Made by a program: the position numbers and the translations under genes. Below are positions 43,074-51,817 of a stretch of 64,000 nucleotides of DNA, piece by piece. The DNA is from an uncultured Comamonadaceae bacterium. GTDB taxonomy: Bacteria; Pseudomonadota; Gammaproteobacteria; Burkholderiales; Burkholderiaceae. How positions within the stretch are numbered: position 1 is the stretch's first letter; every line of letters starts with the position of its first letter. The stretch spans positions 6,660-70,659 of the forward strand of contig CAMLSD010000012.1 of the NCBI GenBank assembly GCA_946482595.1. The letters run 5' to 3'. Under the pieces are notes generated by a model. It did not search any database, had not been told where the DNA came from, and saw only the letters and a program-made list of their open reading frames with translations.

Positions 43074-44057
43074 ATGGACCGACTGCACTCCATGCGGGTG
43101 TTTGCCAAGGTCATCGAGGAGGGCAGTTTTGCCGGTGCGGCACGGGCACTGGACCTGTCGGCTGCGGTGGTGACCCGCCTGGTGGCCGACCTGGAAGCCC
43201 ACCTCGGTGCCCGCCTGATCCAGCGCACCACCCGCCGGCTGGCCCTGACCGACACCGGTGAGGCCTACCTGGAGCGGGTGCGGCAGATCCTGCTCGACGT
43301 GGACGAGGCGGAATTGCAGGCGTCGGCCTCGACCCACGATCCGCGTGGCCATCTGAGGGTGTTGTCCCCGCCGGCGTTTGCCGTGCATCAGCTGGCCAAG
43401 CACCTGCCGCGCTTTCGGGCGCAGTATCCGCACGTGACGATCGAGCTGACGGTGCCGGGGCCGGTCGAGACCGTGGACGAAGCCCACGACGTCACCATCC
43501 TGATGCTGGGCCGCAAGCCGCTGGACGGGCATTTCGTGGCGCGGCGCCTGGCGCGCACCGAACTGATCACCTGCGCCTCGCCTGACTACCTGGCCCGCCG
43601 CGGCACACCGCTGCACCCGTCCGAGCTGGCCCATCACGACGCCCTGCTGCCCACGCCCTCGGTGGTGCAGGACGGCATCCTGTTCGTGCGTGGCCACCTC
43701 CAGGACGGGCGCAGCGTGCAGGAGACCTACACCGTCGAGCCGCACCGCTCGGCGCTCACCACCGTGCACCTGGACACCATCTACGCCGCGGCACTGGCCG
43801 GCATGGGCGTGGCCGGGCTGCCGTCCTTTGTCGTCGAGGACGCACTGCTCGAGCATGCGCTCGAACGGGTGCTGCCCGAGTGGCATGTGCTGACGGCCAC
43901 GCTGTATGCCGCGGTGCCCACGCGCAAGCACCTGCCGGCACGCACCCGCGCCTTCCTGGACTTTCTTGTGCAGACCTTCGGTGGGGAAGACCGCGACCCC
44001 TGGCTGGCAGCCGCTGGCTGCGAGACGCCGGGCCTCGCTCAGCTGCAGCAGGCCTGA
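43074..44057 (+). CDS. LysR-family transcriptional regulator
   Basis: 327 residues: N-terminal winged helix ('MRVFAKVIEEGSFAGAARAL', 'VVTRLVADLEAHLGARLIQR') and a C-terminal effector-binding domain ('GHLRVLSPPAFAVHQLAKHL', 'VTIELTV'). This is the CrgA/PA2220-like branch. It is divergent from the DUF4148 genes, with palindromic boxes in between. No metabolic neighbour hints at its ligand. Confidence 0.9.
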   Translation: MDRLHSMRVFAKVIEEGSFAGAARALDLSAAVVTRLVADLEAHLGARLIQRTTRRLALTDTGEAYLERVRQILLDVDEAELQASASTHDPRGHLRVLSPPAFAVHQLAKHLPRFRAQYPHVTIELTVPGPVETVDEAHDVTILMLGRKPLDGHFVARRLARTELITCASPDYLARRGTPLHPSELAHHDALLPTPSVVQDGILFVRGHLQDGRSVQETYTVEPHRSALTTVHLDTIYAAALAGMGVAGLPSFVVEDALLEHALERVLPEWHVLTATLYAAVPTRKHLPARTRAFLDFLVQTFGGEDRDPWLAAAGCETPGLAQLQQA

Positions 44058-44092
44058 CCGTGGCAGCCGGTGCGCGCCCCGGGGCGCGTGCC

Positions 44093-44716
44093 TCAGTCGC
44101 CCGCCGGCGGCCCCCAGGCCAGCGGCAGCCAGTACACGGCCCAGCAGCGATGGAACTGCGCAAAGCGCAGCACCTCCTTCATCGTCCTGAGCACGCAGAA
44201 GACAAACCCGGCGTTGTCGCCTTCACCCAGGCCTTCGTTGTCGGGGTGCAGGGTGAAGAACGCGCCATCGTGGGCTGCCCGCAGGTCCTGCGGCCAGATG
44301 TCCAGGATCCGCCCTGCTTCATCGGGGTGTGCCAGGCACCACTGCTCCAGGCGTTCGATGTCGGCGATCACCTGGAGGCAGTCCGGGTTCAGCACCTTGT
44401 AGCCACGGGTTTCCTCCCAGATCACCCGGCCGTCGATGCGGGTGAGCTCGGTGTGGTGGCAGCTCAGGTCACTGCCCGTGATGAAGCGCAGCCCTGGCAG
44501 GCCCGAGCGGTCGAGCAGCAGGCTCAGACGCTCGCGAAACCAGTCATTGCGCGAGCCGATCGACAGGTCGCGTGCAATGCCTTGCTGGCGCTCCGGCAGC
44601 CAGCTGGACCGGGGAATGATGCGCCCCGCGAGCCGCGCGCTGACCTCTTCGCCGAAGCAGTTCGTCAGGTAGGGCTCGTGGACGGCGTAAAGACCGCAGA
44701 GGATCGTGTCGGACAT
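44093..44716 (-). CDS. Unrecognised protein, last gene of the TRAP operon
   Basis: 207 residues, no signal peptide or membrane helix, three Trp-rich stretches and several His/Cys ('SDLSCHHTELTRIDG', 'FHRCWAVYWLPLAWG'). I do not recognise the family. It starts 13 bases after the TRAP large-permease stop on the same strand, so it belongs to the operon DUF4865, DctQ, DctM, this gene, and probably acts on or senses the transported compound. Codon use resembles the neighbours. Confidence 0.7.
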   Translation of the reverse strand: MSDTILCGLYAVHEPYLTNCFGEEVSARLAGRIIPRSSWLPERQQGIARDLSIGSRNDWFRERLSLLLDRSGLPGLRFITGSDLSCHHTELTRIDGRVIWEETRGYKVLNPDCLQVIADIERLEQWCLAHPDEAGRILDIWPQDLRAAHDGAFFTLHPDNEGLGEGDNAGFVFCVLRTMKEVLRFAQFHRCWAVYWLPLAWGPPAGD

Positions 44717-44729
44717 GAGGAACGGGCCG

Positions 44730-46142
44730 TCAACAGCCGGAAGGGGTGATCGGTACGGCGGGGCAGGGATACTGCGGCAGCTCGTGCAGGATGCGCTCGA
44801 CCTCGTTGCGGGGGATGCGCTCGCCGCCCGTCTGGCCGAAGTCGAAGGCCAGGTCAGGCACCGCGATGATCAGCATCGCCACCAGCAGCTGAAAGGCAAT
44901 GAAGGGCACGGCGCTCCAGTACAGGTCGGTGCTCGACAACGTGGGCGGCGCCACCGAGCGCAAGGTGTAGATCGCCACACCGAACGGCGGGTGCATGAAC
45001 GAGGTCTGCAGCGCGATGCACACCAGCACCGCAAACCATGCCGGGTCGATGCCCATGGCCACCACCACCGGCATGAGCAGCGGCAGGGCCAGGAAGGCGA
45101 TCTCGAAAAAGTCGAGAAAGAACGCCAGCACGAACACCAGCAGCACCGCTGCCACCAGGAAGCCGGTTTCGCCGCCGGGCAGCACCGAGAACATCTCGCG
45201 CATCCAGGGCTTGCCATCTGCCGCATTGAAGGGCAGCGTGAAAAAGCTCGCCCCGATCAGGATGAACAGCGCACAGCAGCTCACGAGCGTGGTGGTGTCG
45301 ACGATGTCGCGCAAGGCGCTGCGGCCCAGCCGCTGCCGCGCGGCCGCCAGCACCAGCGACGCCGTGGCGCCAAACCCGCCGCTTTCGGTGGGCGTGGCAA
45401 ACCCGGACAGCACCGAACCCACCGTCGCCCCGATGATCGCCAGCGGCGGCAGCAGGCTGGCCAACGCACGACCGACATCGCCCAGCCGCGGACGCTCACC
45501 TGCCGCCGGCGCCGTGCCCGGCCTCAGCCGCACCAGCACCACGACGTACAGGCAATAGGCCAGCGCCAGCAGCAGCCCGGGCACCAGGGCCCGCTCGTAC
45601 ATCCTGAAGATCGGCACGCCGGTGGCGTCGGCCATCACGATCAACACCAGGCTGGGAGGTATGAGTTGTGCCAGCGTGCCCGAAGCGGTGATGACACCGG
45701 CCGCCAGGCGACGGTCGTAGCCGGCCGACATCATCGCCGGCAAGGCCATCACCCCCATCGCGATGATGCTGGCCTGGATCACGCCGGTGGTGGCCGCCAG
45801 CACCGTGCCCACCACCACCACGGCCAGGGCGAGGCCGCCGCGCAGGGCGCTCAGCAGCCGGGACAGCGCGGCGATCATGTCCTGTGCGATGCCGCTGCGC
45901 TCCAGCACCATGCCCATCAGCGTGAAGAAGGGGATCGCCAGCAGCACCTCGTTGAACAGCAGGCCGTAGACCCGCAGCATGTGGGCCTGGAGAATGGCCC
46001 AGGGAAACAGGTCGAGCCAGGCGCCGAGCACGGTGAAGGCCACGCCATGCACGATCAGCGTGAAACCCACGGGAAAGCCGAGCAGCAGCAGGCCGGCCAT
46101 GCTCATGAACATCGAGCCGATGAACCAGGACGTCAGTGACAA
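44730..46142 (-). CDS. TRAP transporter large permease subunit (DctM family)
   Basis: 470 residues with about twelve membrane helices and the DctM hallmarks 'GFPVGFTLIVHGVAF', 'IPFFTLMGMVLERSG', 'GGLALAVVVVGTVLAATTG' and 'ITASGTLAQLIPPSL'. It forms the ion-coupled channel of a tripartite carboxylate transporter. The start is TTG at 46142, with GGAG six bases upstream and 11 bases after the DctQ stop; an open frame up to 46217 lies inside dctQ. The 40-residue hydrophilic tail is longer than usual. No DctP receptor gene is in the cluster. Confidence 0.88.
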   Translation of the reverse strand: MSLTSWFIGSMFMSMAGLLLLGFPVGFTLIVHGVAFTVLGAWLDLFPWAILQAHMLRVYGLLFNEVLLAIPFFTLMGMVLERSGIAQDMIAALSRLLSALRGGLALAVVVVGTVLAATTGVIQASIIAMGVMALPAMMSAGYDRRLAAGVITASGTLAQLIPPSLVLIVMADATGVPIFRMYERALVPGLLLALAYCLYVVVLVRLRPGTAPAAGERPRLGDVGRALASLLPPLAIIGATVGSVLSGFATPTESGGFGATASLVLAAARQRLGRSALRDIVDTTTLVSCCALFILIGASFFTLPFNAADGKPWMREMFSVLPGGETGFLVAAVLLVFVLAFFLDFFEIAFLALPLLMPVVVAMGIDPAWFAVLVCIALQTSFMHPPFGVAIYTLRSVAPPTLSSTDLYWSAVPFIAFQLLVAMLIIAVPDLAFDFGQTGGERIPRNEVERILHELPQYPCPAVPITPSGC

Positions 46143-46153
46143 GGAAGACTCCT

Positions 46154-46726
46154 TCAGGGCGCGATGGCCGACGACCCGGCCGTCTGCAGACCGGCAATGC
46201 GCGAGGCGGGCATCCATCCGGCGAGACAGGCGATGCGCTTGAGCAGCTCGCTCAGCACCTGCAGCGACAGCAGCGCAAATCCGACGAACAGCGCCAGCTT
46301 GATCGGCCAGCGCTCCAGCCCGGTGAGCACGTCCTCGGGCCCTTCACGCAGCTTGACCGACACCGTCCAGAAGTCCCAGTACCACACCGACAGCGCCACA
46401 CACACCGCCGCGAGCGGCACCAGGAATGCCAGGTCGATCAGGCAGCGGGTGCGCACGGAAAAGCCGCGCCAGAAGAAGTCGACGCGCACATGCTGGTCCT
46501 TCAGCAGCGTGTAGCCCGCGGCCAGCAGGTAGACCGTCGCGAACAGGTACCACTGCAGCTCACTGAAGCCGTTGTGCCCCCAGGGGAGCAGCTTGCGCGC
46601 CACGGCATAGCCAAAACACACCATCGGAATCAGCAGCGTCAACCAGCGCACGCTGGAACCGACAGCCAGGGTGAGACGGTCGATCGCGCCGGTGACGGAC
46701 AGGCACAGCCGTGACGCCCGGCTCAT
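46154..46726 (-). CDS. TRAP transporter small permease subunit (DctQ family)
   Basis: 190-residue membrane protein with four helices and the small-subunit features 'SELQWYLFATVYLLAAGYTL' and 'DQHVRVDFFWRGFS'. It pairs with the DctM gene downstream. Its ATG at 46726 overlaps the DUF4865 stop (ATGA), so the DUF4865 gene, dctQ and dctM are coupled. 'GLERWPIKLALF' near the end is typical of the mannitol/chloroaromatic branch of small subunits. Confidence 0.87.
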   Translation of the reverse strand: MSRASRLCLSVTGAIDRLTLAVGSSVRWLTLLIPMVCFGYAVARKLLPWGHNGFSELQWYLFATVYLLAAGYTLLKDQHVRVDFFWRGFSVRTRCLIDLAFLVPLAAVCVALSVWYWDFWTVSVKLREGPEDVLTGLERWPIKLALFVGFALLSLQVLSELLKRIACLAGWMPASRIAGLQTAGSSAIAP

Positions 46727-47274
46727 CCTTCGCCACCGGCAGGTTGCGTGAGGGCCACCACCTCGTAGACCAGGTTGCCGGCATCGGTGGCCACCTGGGC
46801 TGCGTCGATGTCCAGGAATCGATAGGTTCTCAACTGCATGCGTGCCACGTCGAGCATGCGGGCCTGCGCGATCTCGGCAGGATGACCGGCCAGGTCGTCC
46901 TCCAGCGCCAGGACCAGTTCGGCATGCGACTGGATCGTCTGCACCTCCAGCACGCAGGCGCGGGCCTCGTCCAGCCCTGACTGCACGCCCAGCGAGGGGC
47001 CATGGTGCGGCCAGGTCCAGCCGAACGAGGCCGTCACGCCCTCATAGATGCTGCCGCCCAGGAAGGACGCCGTCGATGCACTGCTGGCGAACAGGTACAG
47101 CGGCGCATAGGTCTTGGGCTGCGGATGCCGGGCGGTAGGCTCCGACAGCAGCCAGGCCTTCCAGCGCAGCCCTGGCAGGCCGGCCAGTCGCGCGCGTCGC
47201 GCGGCCACCCGCTCACGGATGGCCTGCATGTCATAGGTGTCGCCCAGCGTGAAGGCGTATTGCAGCAGGTTCAT
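46723..47274 (-). CDS. DUF4865 family protein
   Basis: 183 residues. The opening 'MNLLQYAFTLGDTYDMQAIR' and the later 'KTYAPLYLFASSASTASFL', 'ASFGWTWPHHGPSLG' match the DUF4865 family, which is usually encoded next to a LysR regulator. It is probably cytosolic; the fold may be that of a dimeric alpha-beta barrel monooxygenase, but this is a guess. First gene of the TRAP operon, divergent from its LysR. The start at 47274 (MNLLQ) is preferred to one at 47292. Confidence 0.78.
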   Translation of the reverse strand: MNLLQYAFTLGDTYDMQAIRERVAARRARLAGLPGLRWKAWLLSEPTARHPQPKTYAPLYLFASSASTASFLGGSIYEGVTASFGWTWPHHGPSLGVQSGLDEARACVLEVQTIQSHAELVLALEDDLAGHPAEIAQARMLDVARMQLRTYRFLDIDAAQVATDAGNLVYEVVALTQPAGGEG

Positions 47275-47329
47275 GCCAGTCACTGTAGGCATCCATGCGC
47301 ACGCGGAACAGCGAGAAGTTCTGTGCGTG

Positions 47330-47350
47330 GCGTTGAGGTATCCTCAACGC
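47330..47350. promoter_or_regulatory. Perfect palindromic LysR box between the TRAP operon and its regulator
   Basis: Arms GCGTTGAGG (47330-47338) and CCTCAACGC (47342-47350) flank TAT: nine perfect base pairs. The inner part is a T-N11-A LysR box. It is 56 bases from the DUF4865 start and 45 from the LysR start, the usual place for a regulator that controls both directions. Confidence 0.75.
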
Positions 47351-47394
47351 AGGATCCGGCCCGGTGGGTCGGGCGCGTGGCACGGAAGTTCAGC

Positions 47395-48267
47395 ATGCAG
47401 CATCTCGTTCACAGCACGGTCAGGGCCTTTGTGGCCCTGGCGGACACCGGCACCCTGACGCTGGCCGGCGAGGCCATCAACAAATCGGCATCGGCCGTGA
47501 GCCTGCAGATCGCAGCGCTGGAGCAGCGCCTGGGCCGCCAGCTGTTCGTGCGCAGCTCGCGCGGCATGCAGCTGTCGCAGGCCGGCGAGCGGTTGCTGAC
47601 ACACGCCCGCACGCTGCTGGCCATCGAAGCCCAGGCGGCCGACGACCTGCGCGGCGTGGCCCTCAGCGGCGATGTGCGTTTCGGCATGCCCCAGGACTTC
47701 GCATCGTCGCGGCTGGCGACCACGCTGACGCGCTTTCGTCGCGCTCATCCCGGCGTGAAGGTCGCCGCCGTGATCGAGCGCAACAGCAGCATCACGGCCA
47801 TGGTGCGCCGCAACGAGATCGACCTGGCCCTGCTGATCGCCCGGCGCGGCGCCGCCCGGGCGCTGACATCCTCGGTGCGCCCGTCACACTGGTATGCCGG
47901 CAAGGGATTCACCTGGGACCGACGCCAGCCGCTGCCGCTGGTCGTGCTCGACGAGCCCTGCATCTACCGCGAAGACGCGCTGGCCGCCCTTCAGCGTGCC
48001 GGGCTGCGCTGGGATGTGGCCTTCAGCACCGGCAACGTCACGGCCATGTGGGCAGCAGTGGCGGCGGGCGTGGGTGTGACCGTGCGCATGGACCTGGGCG
48101 CACCGCGCGATGCACTGAGCATCGACGAGCGACTGGCGCTGCCCCGGCTGCCGACCACGTCGATCTCGCTGGTGCGCTGCGCCGGGCCCGGCAGCGACGC
48201 GACCGGGGCCCTGGCGGCGCTGGTCAGCGAGGTGCTGGCCTCCCTGAGCCCACGTCAGAAGGTGTAG
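47395..48267 (+). CDS. LysR-family transcriptional regulator of the TRAP/DUF4865 operon
   Basis: 290 residues: helix-turn-helix ('TVRAFVALADTGTLTLAGEA', 'SAVSLQIAALEQRLGRQLFV') and a C-terminal ligand domain ('GDVRFGMPQDFASSRLATTL'). It is divergent from the DUF4865-TRAP operon, with a perfect palindrome between them, so it very likely regulates that operon in response to the transported compound. The ATG at 47395 follows GGAAG. Its last 13 bases overlap the convergent amgK gene. Confidence 0.9.
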   Translation: MQHLVHSTVRAFVALADTGTLTLAGEAINKSASAVSLQIAALEQRLGRQLFVRSSRGMQLSQAGERLLTHARTLLAIEAQAADDLRGVALSGDVRFGMPQDFASSRLATTLTRFRRAHPGVKVAAVIERNSSITAMVRRNEIDLALLIARRGAARALTSSVRPSHWYAGKGFTWDRRQPLPLVVLDEPCIYREDALAALQRAGLRWDVAFSTGNVTAMWAAVAAGVGVTVRMDLGAPRDALSIDERLALPRLPTTSISLVRCAGPGSDATGALAALVSEVLASLSPRQKV

Positions 48268-49334
48268 CCCGCCTGACGCTGCGCACCGGCCAGGCGTTCC
48301 AGCAACTGGGCCAGCGGCGTGAGGCCGCGGTAGCGGGTGCACACCTTGTGGGCATAGCGCCACACGAGCGGCAGGTCCTTCAGGTAGGCCTCCTTGCCGT
48401 CACGGTGGTACAGGCGACAGAAGATGCCCAGCACCTTGAGCTGGCGCTGCAGGCCCATCCATTCGAAGTCGCGCCAGAAGTTGCCGAAGTCGTCGTCCAC
48501 CGGCAACCCCGCGCGGCGCGCCCGCTCCCAGTAGCGCACGGCCCAGTCGATCTGCTGCTCTTCCTCCCACTCGATGTAGGCATCGCGCAGCAAGGAGGCC
48601 AGGTCATAGGTGATCGGGCCCCAGACGGCATCCTGGAAGTCGATGATGCCGGGGTTGTCGGCGCTGCCGGGCGGCGCGCTCACCATCAGGTTGCGCGAAT
48701 GGTAGTCGCGGTGCACCAGCACCTTCGGCTGCGCCAGGTTGTTGGCCAGGATCAGCTCGAAGCAGCGCTGCAGTTGCTGGCGTGTGGTGTCGTCGAGCGT
48801 GATCCCGTGATGGCGCTGCACGTACCAGTCGGGAAACAACTGCATCTCGCGGGTCAGCAAGGCCTCGTCATAGGGTGGCACCTGGCCCTCGGCCGCAATG
48901 CCCTGCAGGCGCACCAGGGCGCCCATCGCATCGGCATACAGCGCCGGGGCGGTCGTGGCGTCGAGCACGCTCAGGTAGGTGGTCCGGCCCAGGTCGCTCA
49001 GCAGCATGAAACCCTGGGCTTCATCCCACTCCAGCACCTCGGGCGCGTTCAGCCCGGCATCGCGCAGCAGGCGGGCCACCTGCACGAAGGGACGGCAGTC
49101 CTCGTGGCTGGGCGGCGCGTCCATGATGATGCGTGAGCCCTCGGCGCCGTCGACACGGAAGTAGCGCCGGAAGCTCGCATCGGCACTGGCGCTGCGCACG
49201 CTGGCAGCATCCAGCCCACGCGCACCCAGGCCGGCCAGCCAGCGCTCGAAGGCGGCCTGGCGGGCCGGGTCGGACCAGACGATGGGCGGGACGGTTGCAT
49301 CGGAATCGGCGTTCGGGGCAGCAGGCAGGGACAT
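48255..49334 (-). CDS. amgK: Aminoglycoside-phosphotransferase-fold sugar kinase, probable AmgK
   Basis: 359 residues of the APH/choline-kinase fold with the catalytic loop 'VLVHRDYHSRNLMV' and the metal-binding 'IIDFQDAVWGP'. Its place next to lptD-surA, divergent, is the known location of amgK, the anomeric MurNAc/GlcNAc kinase of peptidoglycan recycling in Pseudomonas and many betaproteobacteria. The usual partner murU is not beside it in this window. AmgK feeds recycled sugars back to UDP-MurNAc and gives fosfomycin tolerance. ATG at 49334. Confidence 0.85.
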   Translation of the reverse strand: MSLPAAPNADSDATVPPIVWSDPARQAAFERWLAGLGARGLDAASVRSASADASFRRYFRVDGAEGSRIIMDAPPSHEDCRPFVQVARLLRDAGLNAPEVLEWDEAQGFMLLSDLGRTTYLSVLDATTAPALYADAMGALVRLQGIAAEGQVPPYDEALLTREMQLFPDWYVQRHHGITLDDTTRQQLQRCFELILANNLAQPKVLVHRDYHSRNLMVSAPPGSADNPGIIDFQDAVWGPITYDLASLLRDAYIEWEEEQQIDWAVRYWERARRAGLPVDDDFGNFWRDFEWMGLQRQLKVLGIFCRLYHRDGKEAYLKDLPLVWRYAHKVCTRYRGLTPLAQLLERLAGAQRQAGYTF

Positions 49335-49445
49335 GGCGCAGGCTCTTGGCCAAGGTCGGTGGAAAGAAAGGGGCGCCGCGGCAGGCCGGTCGGGCCCGGG
49401 GCTCGTGGAATAATCGATTCTACAAACCGCCCGGCCCTGGTCCTC

Positions 49446-51782
49446 GTGATCGGGAGCCGTCGTCGAGCGCCGCAACGCCAGCGGCGGCGCGCAACTCCAC
49501 CCGCTTCTGTCTTGGCCCGACTGCCCGTTGCCCAAAGCGCCCCTGGCTGGCATCCGATCGCCGCCGCAGCCTGCCTGCTGATGGCCGGCGCGAGCGTGCA
49601 TGCTCAGACCACCCCCGCCCCGACCGCGGCCGCCAAGCCCCTGCCGATCATCGTGCAGGCGCGCGAGCTCTATGGCCGCCCGGACCTGGAAACCATCGCC
49701 GAGGGTGACGCCGAACTCGAGCAGGGCCCCACCCGCATCCGGGCCGACCGGCTCGAGTACGACATGTCGCAGGGCCTGGCCAAGGCGCGCGGCAACGTGC
49801 GCATCACCCGCGACGGCAACCGCTTTGCCGGGCCGGAGCTGCAGATCCAGCTCGACCGCTACGAAGGCTTTTTTCTTCAGCCAAGCTACTACTTTGCCCT
49901 GACCCAGGCCGGCGGCCAGGCGCAGCGGGTCGACTTCCTCGGGCGCGAGCGCCTGGCGGCCACCGACGCAACGTATTCGAGCTGCACCCCCGACGACCAG
50001 GGCGAATACGCGTGGCTGCTGCAGGCTGACAGCGTGAAGTTCGACTTCGAGAACAACGAAGGGGTCGCCGAGGGCGGTGTGCTGCGTTTCATGGGCGTGC
50101 CGGTGCTGGCCGCGCCCTACCTGAGCTTTCCGCTGTCGGACGCGCGCAAGTCGGGCTGGCTGCCGCCCAACTTCGATCTGGACAACAAGAGCGGCTTTTC
50201 GCTGGCAGTGCCTTACTACTGGAACATCGCACCCAACCGCGATGCCACCATCACGCCGTCGATCATGACGCGCCGGGGCGTGGCGGTGAGCAGCCAGTTC
50301 CGCTACCTGGAGCCGTCGTTCTCGGGCCAGATCGACTACCACCTGCTGCCGAACGACCGCGTGGCCAACCGGTCACGCAGCGCGCTGGCCTTCAGCCACC
50401 TGGGTGCGCTGCCGTACGAAGGCAGCTACCGACTGCGCATGAACCGGGTGTCGGACGACGACTACTGGAAAGACTTCGAGCGCAACATCGCCCACATCAC
50501 GCCACGTCTGCTGCCCACCGATGCGCAGGGGTCGTGGTGGCATGGCGACTGGAATTTTTATGCCCGGGCCCAGCGCTGGCAGGTGCTGCAGGACCTGACG
50601 GCCCCGATCACCTCGCCTTACGCCCGCGCCCCCCAGTTCGGCGTGCGTCGGGACTACGGCCTCGGCGCCGGCCTGCAGCTGGCCCTGGAAGCCGAGGTGA
50701 ACCGCTTCGTGCTCGACGACGAACCGGCCGACGGACGACCTGAAGGCACCCGCGTGCACGCGCTGGGCAGCCTGAGCTGGCCGCTGGTGTCCACGCCGGG
50801 GTGGTTCCTGACGCCGCGGCTGAGCTTCAATGCCGCGACCTATCGCCTGGACGACACGCTCACGTCCGGCCGCCGCTCGGCGTCGCGCTTCATCCCGACC
50901 GTCAGCGTGGACACCGGCTGGACCTTCGAGCGTCCGACCGAATGGTTCGGTCGCCGCTTCGTCCAGACGCTGGAGCCGCGGCTGATGTACGTGCACACAC
51001 CGTACCGCGACCAGTCCGACCTGCCCAACTTCGACGCCGCACCGAAAGACCAGAACTTCTCGACCGCCTTCGATGCCAACCCGTTCTCAGGCGTCGACCG
51101 GGTGGCCGACGCGCACCACGTGACTGCCGGTGCCTACACCCGCCTGCTCGACGAGAACACGGGCCTCGAAGCCCTGAAGCTCGGCATCGCCCAGCGTTAC
51201 CTGCTGCGCGACCAGCGCCTCACGCCCGAAGGTGTGCCCTTCACCCAGCGCCTGGGCGACGTGCTGCTGCTCGGCTCGACCGGCGCCATCCCGAAATGGC
51301 TGCTGCAGGCATCGGCACAGTACAACCCCGACCTCAAGCGCACCGTGCGCTCGACGGTGTCGGCCCGCTTTGCGCCCGGCCCCTTCCGCACGGTGAACGT
51401 CAGTTACAGCCTGACCCGCAAGGCCAGCGAGCAGCTCGACGTCGGCTGGCAGTGGCCGATCTACCGTGGTCGCGCCCCGGGGGCGGCCGAAGGCAACGCG
51501 GCCTGTTCCGGCACGCTGTACTCGGTGGGCCGGCTGAACTACAGCCTGCAGGATCGCCGCATGACCGACTCGCTGGTCGGTCTGGAGTATGACGCCGGCT
51601 GCTGGATCGGCCGCGTGGTGGCCGTCCGCCGCTCGACCAGCCAGCAGGAAGCGACCACACGACTGATGTTCCAGATCGAGTTCGTCGGGCTGTCACGCCT
51701 GGGCTCGAACCCGCTGACCGTCCTGAAGGACAATATTCCCGGTTACCAGCTGCTGCGTGACGACGGTTCGTCCCAGCCCTGA
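49446..51782 (+). CDS. lptD: LPS-assembly outer membrane protein LptD
   Basis: 778 residues: signal region with 'HPIAAAACLLMAGASVHAQ', an N-terminal OstA/LptA-like jellyroll ('AEGDAELEQGPTRIRADRLE'), then the large C-terminal beta-barrel ('RYLEPSFSGQIDYHLL', 'FVQTLEPRLMYVHTPYRDQS'). With LptE it inserts LPS into the outer leaflet. Cysteines at the jellyroll/barrel border ('SSCTPDDQ') and near the end ('AACSGTL', 'YDAGCW') could make the family disulphides. No ATG precedes the signal peptide closely; GTG at 49446 is a tentative start, TTG at 49512 an alternative. Followed by surA and rsmA. Confidence 0.92.
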   Translation: MIGSRRRAPQRQRRRATPPASVLARLPVAQSAPGWHPIAAAACLLMAGASVHAQTTPAPTAAAKPLPIIVQARELYGRPDLETIAEGDAELEQGPTRIRADRLEYDMSQGLAKARGNVRITRDGNRFAGPELQIQLDRYEGFFLQPSYYFALTQAGGQAQRVDFLGRERLAATDATYSSCTPDDQGEYAWLLQADSVKFDFENNEGVAEGGVLRFMGVPVLAAPYLSFPLSDARKSGWLPPNFDLDNKSGFSLAVPYYWNIAPNRDATITPSIMTRRGVAVSSQFRYLEPSFSGQIDYHLLPNDRVANRSRSALAFSHLGALPYEGSYRLRMNRVSDDDYWKDFERNIAHITPRLLPTDAQGSWWHGDWNFYARAQRWQVLQDLTAPITSPYARAPQFGVRRDYGLGAGLQLALEAEVNRFVLDDEPADGRPEGTRVHALGSLSWPLVSTPGWFLTPRLSFNAATYRLDDTLTSGRRSASRFIPTVSVDTGWTFERPTEWFGRRFVQTLEPRLMYVHTPYRDQSDLPNFDAAPKDQNFSTAFDANPFSGVDRVADAHHVTAGAYTRLLDENTGLEALKLGIAQRYLLRDQRLTPEGVPFTQRLGDVLLLGSTGAIPKWLLQASAQYNPDLKRTVRSTVSARFAPGPFRTVNVSYSLTRKASEQLDVGWQWPIYRGRAPGAAEGNAACSGTLYSVGRLNYSLQDRRMTDSLVGLEYDAGCWIGRVVAVRRSTSQQEATTRLMFQIEFVGLSRLGSNPLTVLKDNIPGYQLLRDDGSSQP

Positions 51783-51817
51783 CCCGTTGTGACCTGCGCT
51801 TGCCCGACCTGACCTCC

